From: JBFMHP01 sp964557295
GTDB taxonomy: Bacteria; Pseudomonadota; Gammaproteobacteria; RBG-16-57-12
NCBI GenBank assembly: GCA_964557295.1
Contig: CAZKZP010000003.1
Location: 62,001 to 126,000 of the forward strand
Direction of reading: 5' to 3'
Length of the DNA stretch: 64,000 nt
The notes below the pieces were generated by a model. The model worked only from the letters and a program-made list of their open reading frames with translations, ran no database searches and had not been told where the DNA came from. How positions within the stretch are numbered: position 1 is the first letter of the stretch; every line of letters starts with the position of its first letter. Below are positions 8,733 to 16,331 of this stretch, in pieces. A program made the position numbers and the translations under genes.

Positions 8733-10640
8733 GTGTGTGGAATTGCCGGTTTTGTTGATCCAGGCGCGCGGCTGAAAGATCCAGCCGCCAGCTTGAGACG
8801 AATGGCCGATTCCCTGGCCCACCGCGGCCCGGATGATGAAGGTGTTTGGCTCGATCCCGAGGTGGTGCTCGGCTTGGGGCATCGCCGTCTTGCGATTGTC
8901 GATCTCTCGCAGGAGGGGCATCAGCCCATGAGCTCCGCCAGTGGCCGCTATGTGATGACGTATAACGGCGAAGTGTATAACCACGACGCACTCCGGCGGG
9001 AACTGGGGAAGGACGGCCACACATTTCGCGGGCACTCAGATACCGAGACGATGCTTGCGGCAATCGAGGCGTGGGGATTGGAGCGCGCGCTTGACCGTTT
9101 CGTCGGCATGTTCGCATTCGCGATCTGGGATCGCACCGCGCGCCGGCTCACGCTGGTGCGCGATCGGATCGGCATCAAGCCGCTCTATCATGGGATCATC
9201 AACGGTGTATTTGTTTTCGCCTCTGAATTGAAGGCCTTGCGCGACTTTCCGGGATTTTCCGGGGAAATCGACCGCAACGCCATCGCCCTGCACTTGCACC
9301 ATAACTACATTCCCGCACCGCATACGATTTATCAGGGCATGAAAAAACTCATGCCGGGGCATATTCTATCGCTCGATGTGCCGGACACGGGTGAGTTGGC
9401 TCCTCAAACGCGATCCTATTGGTCAGCCCTGGAGGTGGCCAATCATGGGCGGTGCAATCAATTCAGCGGTTCGCCCGAAGATGCCGTGGCGCGACTGGAC
9501 GCCTTGCTGCGCGATGCGGTGCAGCTGCGCATGCTGGCCGATGTGCCATTGGGCGCCTTCTTATCGGGCGGCATCGATTCCTCGACCGTGGTTGCCTTGA
9601 TGCAAGCCCAAAGCACTCAGCCGATAAAAACATTCTCCATCGGATTTCACGAGGATGCCTATAACGAAGCGGGTTACGCAAAGGCGGTGGCCGATTATTT
9701 GGGCACCGATCACACGGAGCTGTATGTCAGCCCGAAGGATGCCATGGAGGTCATACCCAGCCTGCCCACGCATTATGACGAACCATTCTCCGATCCTTCC
9801 CAGATACCGACCTTCCTGGTGTCCAAGCTGGCGCGCAAGCATGTGACGGTTTCTTTGTCGGGTGATGGCGGCGATGAGCTGTTTTACGGTTATGACCGCT
9901 ATCTATTCGCCCAGCGTCTTTGGAAGACCATCAACTGGATGCCCCGGCGCGCGCGCATTTCATTGGGCAATGCTTTATTGGCCGCTATGCCCGCCTCGTG
10001 GCGGATACCCACGGCGCTTGCCGAGGTGTTGGCGGTCAAGGGTCCAGAAGGATTGTATCGCCGTGTCCGGTCGCACTGGAAGAATCCGGGCGCCGTGGTG
10101 CTTGGCGCCGATGAGTGGATGATCGGATCCTCGCTCCTTGCGCAACATGCGGCGCTCAAAGAGCTGACTCAGTGGATGATGTTTCATGATCTGATCAGTT
10201 ATCTCCCGGATGACATTCTTGTGAAACTCGATCGGACCAGCATGGCGGTCGGTCTGGAAGCGAGGGTTCCAATACTCGATCATCGGGTGGTCGAGTTTGC
10301 GTGGACACTGCCGCAGGACTATAAGTGGCGTTCGGGGCACGGAAAATGGATTCTGCGCCAAGTGCTGTATCAATATGTGCCACAGAAACTCATCGATCGT
10401 CCGAAGATGGGGTTTGGGGTTCCGATCGACAGCTGGTTGCGCGGGCCGTTGCGTGAGTGGTGCGAAGATTTGCTGGATGAGCAACGCCTGCGCTCAGAAG
10501 GGTACTTTGATCCCACGGCGGTCCGCGAAAAATGGCGGGAGCATTTATCGGGAAGGCACGATTGGCACTATTATCTGTGGGACGTGCTGATGTTCCAGTC
10601 ATGGCATCGAGCCGCTCACAGCCACAGAAGCCCGCCATGA
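8733..10640 (+). CDS. AsnB-type glutamine-dependent amidotransferase, copy 1
   Basis: A 635-residue class II glutamine amidotransferase fused to an asparagine-synthetase-type ATP-pyrophosphatase domain. GTG 8733 is chosen because it gives MCGIAGF, placing the catalytic cysteine at residue 2 after Met removal, as this family requires. Other motifs are RGPDDEG, YNGEVYNH, GHSDTE and the PP-loop LSGGIDSSTV. Together they would hydrolyse glutamine and pass ammonia to an adenylated carboxylate. In EPS loci such proteins are thought to amidate uronic acid sugars rather than make asparagine. The stop overlaps the next glycosyltransferase (ATGA). A second homologue lies at 16332. Confidence 0.88.
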   Translation: MCGIAGFVDPGARLKDPAASLRRMADSLAHRGPDDEGVWLDPEVVLGLGHRRLAIVDLSQEGHQPMSSASGRYVMTYNGEVYNHDALRRELGKDGHTFRGHSDTETMLAAIEAWGLERALDRFVGMFAFAIWDRTARRLTLVRDRIGIKPLYHGIINGVFVFASELKALRDFPGFSGEIDRNAIALHLHHNYIPAPHTIYQGMKKLMPGHILSLDVPDTGELAPQTRSYWSALEVANHGRCNQFSGSPEDAVARLDALLRDAVQLRMLADVPLGAFLSGGIDSSTVVALMQAQSTQPIKTFSIGFHEDAYNEAGYAKAVADYLGTDHTELYVSPKDAMEVIPSLPTHYDEPFSDPSQIPTFLVSKLARKHVTVSLSGDGGDELFYGYDRYLFAQRLWKTINWMPRRARISLGNALLAAMPASWRIPTALAEVLAVKGPEGLYRRVRSHWKNPGAVVLGADEWMIGSSLLAQHAALKELTQWMMFHDLISYLPDDILVKLDRTSMAVGLEARVPILDHRVVEFAWTLPQDYKWRSGHGKWILRQVLYQYVPQKLIDRPKMGFGVPIDSWLRGPLREWCEDLLDEQRLRSEGYFDPTAVREKWREHLSGRHDWHYYLWDVLMFQSWHRAAHSHRSPP

Positions 10641-11809
10641 TCAAGATCGTTCATGTCACCACCAGCCTGGCTACGGGTGGCGCGCAAATGATGCTCTACA
10701 AACTCCTGTCAGCGATGGACCGGGCGCGGTACGACTGCGCGGTGGTGTCATTGATGGGTGAGGGGCGGTTCGGCCATTTGATTGAAGAACTCGGCATACC
10801 CGTGCATACACTCAATATGCAGCAGGGGGTGCCAGGCGTCACCGGTCTGATCCGGCTGCTGCGGCTGGCGCATGGCTTACGGCCGGATATCATCCAGGGG
10901 TGGATGTATCATGGAAATCTTGCCGCGTTGATCATGAAAAAAAACACAGTAGGACACCCCGTCATCGCATGGAACATCCGGCACACATTATATGATCTTG
11001 CGTTGGAAAAACGGCTGTCACGGCTTGTCATAAAATCAGGGGCGCGGCTGTCTTCGTCGATTGACCGGATTTTGTACAATTCAGCCATCAGCGCCGAACA
11101 GCATGAAGCGATTGGCTATGCCGGACGCAATCGCGCCGTGATACCGAATGGATTTGATTTGCTGAAGTACCAGCCATCGCGTGAATCGCGCGCAAAGATA
11201 CGATCGGAATTTGGCATTAGTGACGCCGCTCCGCTAGTGGGCATCATCGGCCGTGCCCATCCAATGAAGGATCATGCCAATTTCATCCGAGCCGCAATGC
11301 ACGTGGGCGAACAGTGGCCAGATGCGCATTTCCTGCTGGCAGGCCCCGAGATGATCCCGCGGAATCCGCTGTTCAGCGATTCACTGAACAGCGCGTGCGT
11401 GAGTGATCGTGTCCATTTTCTCGGCGAGCGTTCCGATATTCAGGATCTCATGTCGGCAATGGACGTGTTTGTTTTGTCATCCGCGTGGGGCGAGGGGTTT
11501 CCCAATGTCGTGGGCGAGGCGATGGCGTGCTGCCTGCCGTGTGTCGTGACCGATGTCGGCGACTCCGCGTGGATATTGGGGGACTGCGGCGTCGTGGTGC
11601 CGGCGCGCGACACCGCCAAACTTGCCGAGGGGATGACAACGCTGCTCGCCATGCCGGCTGCGGAGCGGGATGCGCTTGGCCGCAAGGCGCGCCAGCGCGT
11701 TCAGGATGAATTCTCCCTTCCAGGGATTACGCGCCGGTACGAGGCGCTGTATGAGCAGGTCGCCAGCGGGATGCCACAGCGCCGGCGCGCCGCGCCTGGA
11801 CGCCACTAA
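10637..11809 (+). CDS. GT4-family glycosyltransferase
   Basis: A 390-residue GT-B enzyme. The N-terminus has TTSLATGGAQMMLYKLL; the donor domain has GIIGRAHPMKDHANFIRAA and SSAWGEGFPNVVGEAMACC with the E-x7-E element. The call starts at ATG 10637, which overlaps the amidotransferase stop by four bases; the frame is open further upstream but inside that gene. It is the last gene of a tightly packed run that begins at 5056. A 460-base space follows. Confidence 0.87.
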   Translation: MIKIVHVTTSLATGGAQMMLYKLLSAMDRARYDCAVVSLMGEGRFGHLIEELGIPVHTLNMQQGVPGVTGLIRLLRLAHGLRPDIIQGWMYHGNLAALIMKKNTVGHPVIAWNIRHTLYDLALEKRLSRLVIKSGARLSSSIDRILYNSAISAEQHEAIGYAGRNRAVIPNGFDLLKYQPSRESRAKIRSEFGISDAAPLVGIIGRAHPMKDHANFIRAAMHVGEQWPDAHFLLAGPEMIPRNPLFSDSLNSACVSDRVHFLGERSDIQDLMSAMDVFVLSSAWGEGFPNVVGEAMACCLPCVVTDVGDSAWILGDCGVVVPARDTAKLAEGMTTLLAMPAAERDALGRKARQRVQDEFSLPGITRRYEALYEQVASGMPQRRRAAPGRH

Positions 11810-12269
11810 ACATCACGACTCCGGCGCAATCCCGCAGGGGATCAGGCGCAGCGGTGAACTGTCCTCAATATTTTTTGCTCGGCCGCCTCCATCCTGCGTG
11901 GCCGGTTTGCTTCCCAATCCACTCATCTCTGCTATTCCCTCACCGAAGATGTCACACGCTATTGTGAGAGGCATCACTCTTTATTAGCACTCCCCTCGCT
12001 TACTGATCTAATCTGCGAGCTTGATCACACATAAATAATGGATTCATAAATATAGTCGCCGATACCAAATCTGGCGTGTCCACTTACGATGATCATCGAG
12101 GGTGGATTGCAAAGAAATCTTCTGGTTGCCTAGCAACAAAACCAATAAAAATCCGAACACTGGCCCCTAGAGAGAAGACACCACAGGCGCTTATAGAAGC
12201 TGCCCGCGGTGTTGTGGAAGGGAGTTTCCGCTTGGTTCTACTCAACATAACCGCGGAGTAGTTTTACTC
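11810..12269. other. Intergenic stretch, no supported gene
   Basis: This 460-base space separates two parts of the EPS locus and is AT-richer toward its right end. A 61-codon frame (12076-12261) has no ribosome site or recognisable motif and I do not call it. A weak stem (CTACTC...GAGTAG) followed by TTTT lies at about 12237-12266 just before the lyase gene. I see no clear promoter. Confidence 0.4.
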
Positions 12270-14678
12270 ATGTATAAAGATATTTTGATACAAAAAACTA
12301 CCAAAAAGTTTATAGCTTTAACCGTTATTTCAACCCTCGTCACTGCCTGTATTACTCCGGAAACCACGCAAGAGATCGCCAACGATGGATTGAACAACTA
12401 TACGACCGAAGAAGTAGCGATCACCGGAAGCGTGGGGGATGGCCCGATCACAGGATCAATCATCACCCTACAGGATGCTTCTAAAAAGGTGATTACAGAG
12501 TCGACCAGTGACAGTCAAGCCAAGTATGCCGCGACCATTCCCAAAGGCATGAAACTTCCCATCACGATCACGGCCACGGGCGGGATCGATCTGGTCACCG
12601 GCATGCCGCCGACCTTTGACATGGTCTCGGCCACCGTTGATAAGAGCGTTCGCACGGTGAATATCAACCCCTTTGCCACGATGATCGTCAAAACCGCGGG
12701 CGCGATGCCCGGCGGCATGACTGCGGATAATCTCGCGTTGGCGAAGGACTATGTTTACCAGCACATGAATTTCGGGCTCGACGCCAATCTGATCCCGGAT
12801 CCGATCACCACGGAGATTACCGAAGCCAATGTTGCTAATATTGTAAAAACGAGCGAGACATTGGCGGAAATGAACCGGCGCGTAACCAACGCACTGATGA
12901 CGGCGGGATTGACGCTGAGCGCGAGCCAGGTGTTCGACGTCCTTGCAGCCGATTTGGCGGATGGTGCGCTCGATGGCGCAGGTCCTGGCGCGGACGTGCG
13001 GGTGACAGCACTGGCAACCGTCGTTTCCGCCGAAGTGCTGCTGGAGGCCTTGCGCAATCAATTGCAGGTCAATGGCGGTGATGCGACCGGCCAGCTGGAT
13101 GCGTCCATTGCCAGCATCAGTTCCATGTCTACTACGCGAACTGCGGATGTTGAGTTCACCGATGAGATGTTGCAGCAGGTGCGAAACGCTGTCACGGCGA
13201 CTCATGCGTTGACTGCCAATGAGTCGCTTGCGGAAGTTCGCACTGTGCTCGATGGCATCACACTCTCCAGCTCTCCTGCTGACGCCCGCGCGTTGCTAAC
13301 GCAGGACATCGGTATTGCTTACCGCGAGGCAGTGGTTCAAGTCGCCCAGGCGCCGCTTACTGCATTGGCAGAGATGATGGCCGCAGTGCAACCCCAGCCT
13401 GTACCAACCCCGGCACCGACAATGACTTCGGTGCCCACGCCGAGGCCAACATTGACGCCTACGCCGAGTGCTACCCCGACTGCGACTCCGACGCCAGCGC
13501 CCACTCCGGTACCCACGCCGAAGCCCACACTGACGCCTACGCCGAGTGCTACCCCGACTCCGGCTCCAACGCCAGCGCCTACTCCGGTACCCACGCCGAA
13601 GCCCACACTGACGCCTACGCCGAGCGCTACCCCGACTCCGGCCCCGACGCCAGCGCCCACTCCGGTACCCACGCCGAAGCCCACACTGACGCCAACGCCG
13701 GTGCCGACACCCACTGTCGTGCCGAGCACACGGCCCTGGGAAGCGCTGCTCAGCAGCCCGGACCTGGTAGGATTTGGCCGCAATACCACGGGTGGTAAGG
13801 GTGGCGAGGTCTGCTGGGTCAACACCCTGAGCGATTCCGGCACGGGAAGTCTGCGCAGCTGCGCGGAAAGCAGCGCGGCGAAATGGATTCGCTTCAACGT
13901 CTCCGGCACGATCAACTTGAATTCAGAAATCCAGGTGAAGTCCAATAAGACCATCGACGGCCGCGGACAGAGCATCACCCTCAATGGGCACGGCCTCAGA
14001 CTGTCCTATGTCTCGAATATCGTCATCCACAACATCGCGATTCGGAACGTTGCGCCCACCGGAACGGGTGCGACAGGGGATGCGCTTCACGTGGCCCGGA
14101 ATGTAAGCAATGTCTGGATCGACCACGTCACCCTGTCGGGTGCCCCGGATGAGCTGCTTGATATCGGTAAAGAGGCTACGGACATAACGGTATCCTGGTC
14201 GCGATTTGAAAAGAATGGCAAAGCGGTCCTCATCAGCTGGAGTCCGACGGAAGTGAAGGACACCATCATTCGTGTGACGATGCACCATAACTTCTTTGAC
14301 TCCATCAGTGAGCGTGCGCCCAATAAGCTGCGCTTCGGCAAGGCTCATGTCTTTAATAACTATGTATACAACTGGACGTATCGCGGTGCGCAAGTCTCAG
14401 AAAATGGCGAGATCTGTTCTGAAAACAATGTGTATGAAAAGACGCAAACGGGCGGTCAGGATACGGCGATCTATCCCCATCTTGATTCAATTGAAAATCC
14501 TGGGAAGGCCCGTTCCTCTGGCGACGTGCTTATGGGCCGCGCCACGGTAGTCGAGGACCGCTCTGATCAAGTGTTCAATCCGAAGAACTATTATGCGTAT
14601 TCGCTTGAGCCTGCAGGTGCGTCGCTGAAAAGCAACGTCATGACCAAGGCGGGGCGTCAGAGCATAGCCGCGCCTTAA
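12270..14678 (+). CDS. Secreted lipoprotein with PL1 pectate-lyase-like domain
   Basis: An 802-residue protein. It starts with a lipoprotein signal (lipobox LVTAC, cysteine near residue 28). About 340 residues of unassigned sequence follow, with a carboxypeptidase-regulatory-like start (GSVGDGPITGS). Then comes a proline-threonine linker of repeated PTP units (about 375-490) and a C-terminal right-handed beta-helix of the PL1 pectate lyase type. Family motifs there are LVGFGRNTTGGKGG, IDGRGQ, WIDHVTLSG, TDITVSWSRFEKN and TMHHNFFDSISERAP. PL1 enzymes cleave polyuronates by beta-elimination using calcium and an arginine; R in SERAP is the likely counterpart. In this locus it may trim or release the organism's own uronate-containing polymer. 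The substrate is inferred only. Confidence 0.82.
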   Translation: MYKDILIQKTTKKFIALTVISTLVTACITPETTQEIANDGLNNYTTEEVAITGSVGDGPITGSIITLQDASKKVITESTSDSQAKYAATIPKGMKLPITITATGGIDLVTGMPPTFDMVSATVDKSVRTVNINPFATMIVKTAGAMPGGMTADNLALAKDYVYQHMNFGLDANLIPDPITTEITEANVANIVKTSETLAEMNRRVTNALMTAGLTLSASQVFDVLAADLADGALDGAGPGADVRVTALATVVSAEVLLEALRNQLQVNGGDATGQLDASIASISSMSTTRTADVEFTDEMLQQVRNAVTATHALTANESLAEVRTVLDGITLSSSPADARALLTQDIGIAYREAVVQVAQAPLTALAEMMAAVQPQPVPTPAPTMTSVPTPRPTLTPTPSATPTATPTPAPTPVPTPKPTLTPTPSATPTPAPTPAPTPVPTPKPTLTPTPSATPTPAPTPAPTPVPTPKPTLTPTPVPTPTVVPSTRPWEALLSSPDLVGFGRNTTGGKGGEVCWVNTLSDSGTGSLRSCAESSAAKWIRFNVSGTINLNSEIQVKSNKTIDGRGQSITLNGHGLRLSYVSNIVIHNIAIRNVAPTGTGATGDALHVARNVSNVWIDHVTLSGAPDELLDIGKEATDITVSWSRFEKNGKAVLISWSPTEVKDTIIRVTMHHNFFDSISERAPNKLRFGKAHVFNNYVYNWTYRGAQVSENGEICSENNVYEKTQTGGQDTAIYPHLDSIENPGKARSSGDVLMGRATVVEDRSDQVFNPKNYYAYSLEPAGASLKSNVMTKAGRQSIAAP
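13428..13715 (+). repeat. 78-bp in-frame minisatellite coding the Pro-Thr linker
   Basis: About 3.7 tandem copies of a 78-base unit start at 13428, 13506, 13584 and 13662 (last copy incomplete). Each codes for 26 residues of the type PVPTPKPTLTPTPSATPTPA. Copies 2 and 3 are nearly identical in DNA, so the array is recent or homogenised. It lies inside the lyase gene, preserves frame, and is a likely site of copy-number change. Confidence 0.9.
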
Positions 14679-14750
14679 CGCAATCACATCCACAAGACGG
14701 ATCAACCCAAGGAAGCACGGTCGACAAGGATGTCGACTCCTTTCATGAGG

Positions 14751-14776
14751 CGGGGGAGCACCCCGATTCAATTTTT
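14751..14776 (+). terminator. Possible weak terminator after the lyase gene
   Basis: CGGGG, a 5-base loop and CCCCG, followed by ATTCAATTTTT, lie 72 bases after the lyase stop. The stem is only 5 bp, so this is tentative. It abuts the end of the methyltransferase relic on the other strand. Confidence 0.3.
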
Positions 14777-14784
14777 CGCCAGGT

Positions 14785-15337
14785 TTATAGCACCGATGGA
14801 TTCCCGCGCTTTTGCGCACAATATAAGTAACTGGCCGGCAGCCGCAGAGCGTTGCCAAGCTTTATCAAAGGGATGAAGCCATTGCCATCCCCGACGTAGA
14901 ATGGCAACCCGACAATTCCAGTGACTTTAAAGCCATACGCTTCGATCCCTTTTTCCAACTACTCATCCCAACTCTCCAGAGTTGAATATCTTCCACCAGC
15001 GGAACGGCATCGTATGCAACATGACGCCATCCGGCCGCAAAACCCGCCAGCACTCCATCAAGCACCGATCCACATCTGGCACATGCTCAAGCATGTTGCG
15101 GGAAAAGACCAGATCAATTGAATCGGCGCTAAAACGTGAAAAATCTTGCGCATCACAAAGCGCGTATTCGACATTTTTCATTTTCTTTTCGAGAATGCTC
15201 GCACCAAGCCATGCATGGATTTTTTCATCGATTTCAGTGCAAATAAGCCTTTCACAATACTTTGCGATCGTGACGTTTTGCACGCATTGCCCGCACCCAG
15301 ATCCAACACAATTAATCCATCTTATTAATGATGGTTA
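14785..15337 (-). pseudogene. Decayed SAM-dependent methyltransferase
   Basis: Read on the minus strand, one frame from 15334 to 14963 has a class I methyltransferase core: motif I as CVGSGCGQ, an acidic residue after strand 2 (LICTEID), then DLVFSRNMLEHVPD and WRVLRPDGVM. It has no ATG/GTG/TTG before motif I and stops early at 14963. From about 14958 to 14785 a different frame continues the protein plausibly (GIEAYGFKVTGIVGLPFYVG) to a TAA. So the gene lacks its start and has at least one frameshift. It is related to methyltransferases that modify EPS sugars. It faces against the surrounding genes. Confidence 0.65.
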
Positions 15338-15442
15338 AGCAGTGAAATTAATTCGAAAGTTACATTCGATATGCGGTGCAATTATTTGAACTATACTTTT
15401 TTGGCAAAGCGGACATGAAAACACATTAATTATGGTGTGCAT

Positions 15443-16291
15443 ATGAAACTACTACAATCAAAGTGTTCTTGGTGCTTGTTATCGTCACTTATAGTCTGGT
15501 TGAATTTTTATGCGCCCGTTGATGCAAGAGCCGCGGTCATACTCGATTATGACAACCGCACGGTGGGCAGCGCAGGATTCGGTCGGGTCGACGGGTATTA
15601 TGGTGAGTGGAATGAAGCTGACGCCTCGACATCTATGTTCACCCCCTATAGCGCAATAAAGACGGCGGGCGTGGCGTGGTTTGACCTGCCAAATCCCCCT
15701 CATGTCGACAATGATTTCTTCACATTGACTGGCCGTGCGGCGCAAACAGCCACTGCCCATCCAAGCCACTTTTCGGCGACTGGAAGCGTGTTGATCGATA
15801 CCGGGGACAATAATTCAACACTCGGGGCGGAAGGCATGATTGCGACAAAGTCTTTATTCGATATGGGGTTTACTCTCGATTCGCCATATCGCGCGGATTT
15901 TGGCGCGGTCATCGAAATGACTTCCTTGCCCGACAATATGTTTAGCGCGGGCGTGTTTTCCAGCAGCGGTTTTCTTGGTCTGTGGGATATCGATCATGGC
16001 ATTCCAGTTTTTGAGCATCGGTTCGATGAATCGGACTTGTTTATCAATGAATCGATCTCCACCTCCTACCATCTCGGCGCGGGATCGTATGCGCTGGTGG
16101 CAGGGGTATCGAGTGTCTTTGCGTTTTCTGGCTATGCCGACATATGCGATTTTTGCGGCGGTGGGAAGTATAATTTTAATTTTGCACTCACTTCGGTGCC
16201 GGAACCCACGATAGCCGTCCTGCTTGCGATCGGCCTGGTAGGGTTCGGGCTGCGGAATGCCTCGACCATCCGACGCGCCGGCAGAGATTGA
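15443..16291 (+). CDS. PEP-CTERM sorting-signal protein
   Basis: A 282-residue exported protein. ATG 15443 gives an N-terminal signal peptide (hydrophobic core LLSSLIVWLNFYA, cut near DARA-A). The C-terminus has the PEP-CTERM tripartite signal: VPEP, a hydrophobic segment AVLLAIGLVGFGL, and a basic tail with RR. Exosortase (XrtA/EpsH) recognises this signal and transfers the protein to the envelope or EPS. The body is of unknown function and has a Cys pair (CDFCG) near the end. Placement between EPS genes fits the known link of PEP-CTERM proteins with EPS and floc formation. No exosortase gene is in this window, so it must be elsewhere if the signal is used. Confidence 0.85.
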   Translation: MKLLQSKCSWCLLSSLIVWLNFYAPVDARAAVILDYDNRTVGSAGFGRVDGYYGEWNEADASTSMFTPYSAIKTAGVAWFDLPNPPHVDNDFFTLTGRAAQTATAHPSHFSATGSVLIDTGDNNSTLGAEGMIATKSLFDMGFTLDSPYRADFGAVIEMTSLPDNMFSAGVFSSSGFLGLWDIDHGIPVFEHRFDESDLFINESISTSYHLGAGSYALVAGVSSVFAFSGYADICDFCGGGKYNFNFALTSVPEPTIAVLLAIGLVGFGLRNASTIRRAGRD

Positions 16292-16331
16292 TCTGGCAAT
16301 GACGAAGTCGGGCCAACGCAGAGTATAGTGC

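Noticed and set aside
12076..12261. 61-codon frame between the glycosyltransferase and lyase genes
   Set aside because: No ribosome site, no known motif, low-confidence composition. Listed only as part of the intergenic stretch.
13337..13984. Minus-strand frame with GVGVGVG repeats
   Set aside because: It is the antisense of the Pro-Thr minisatellite in the lyase gene and has no independent support.
15338..15442. A sigma-54 promoter before the PEP-CTERM gene
   Set aside because: PEP-CTERM genes are often RpoN-dependent, but I found only TGGCAAAG without a matching TGC element at the right spacing.
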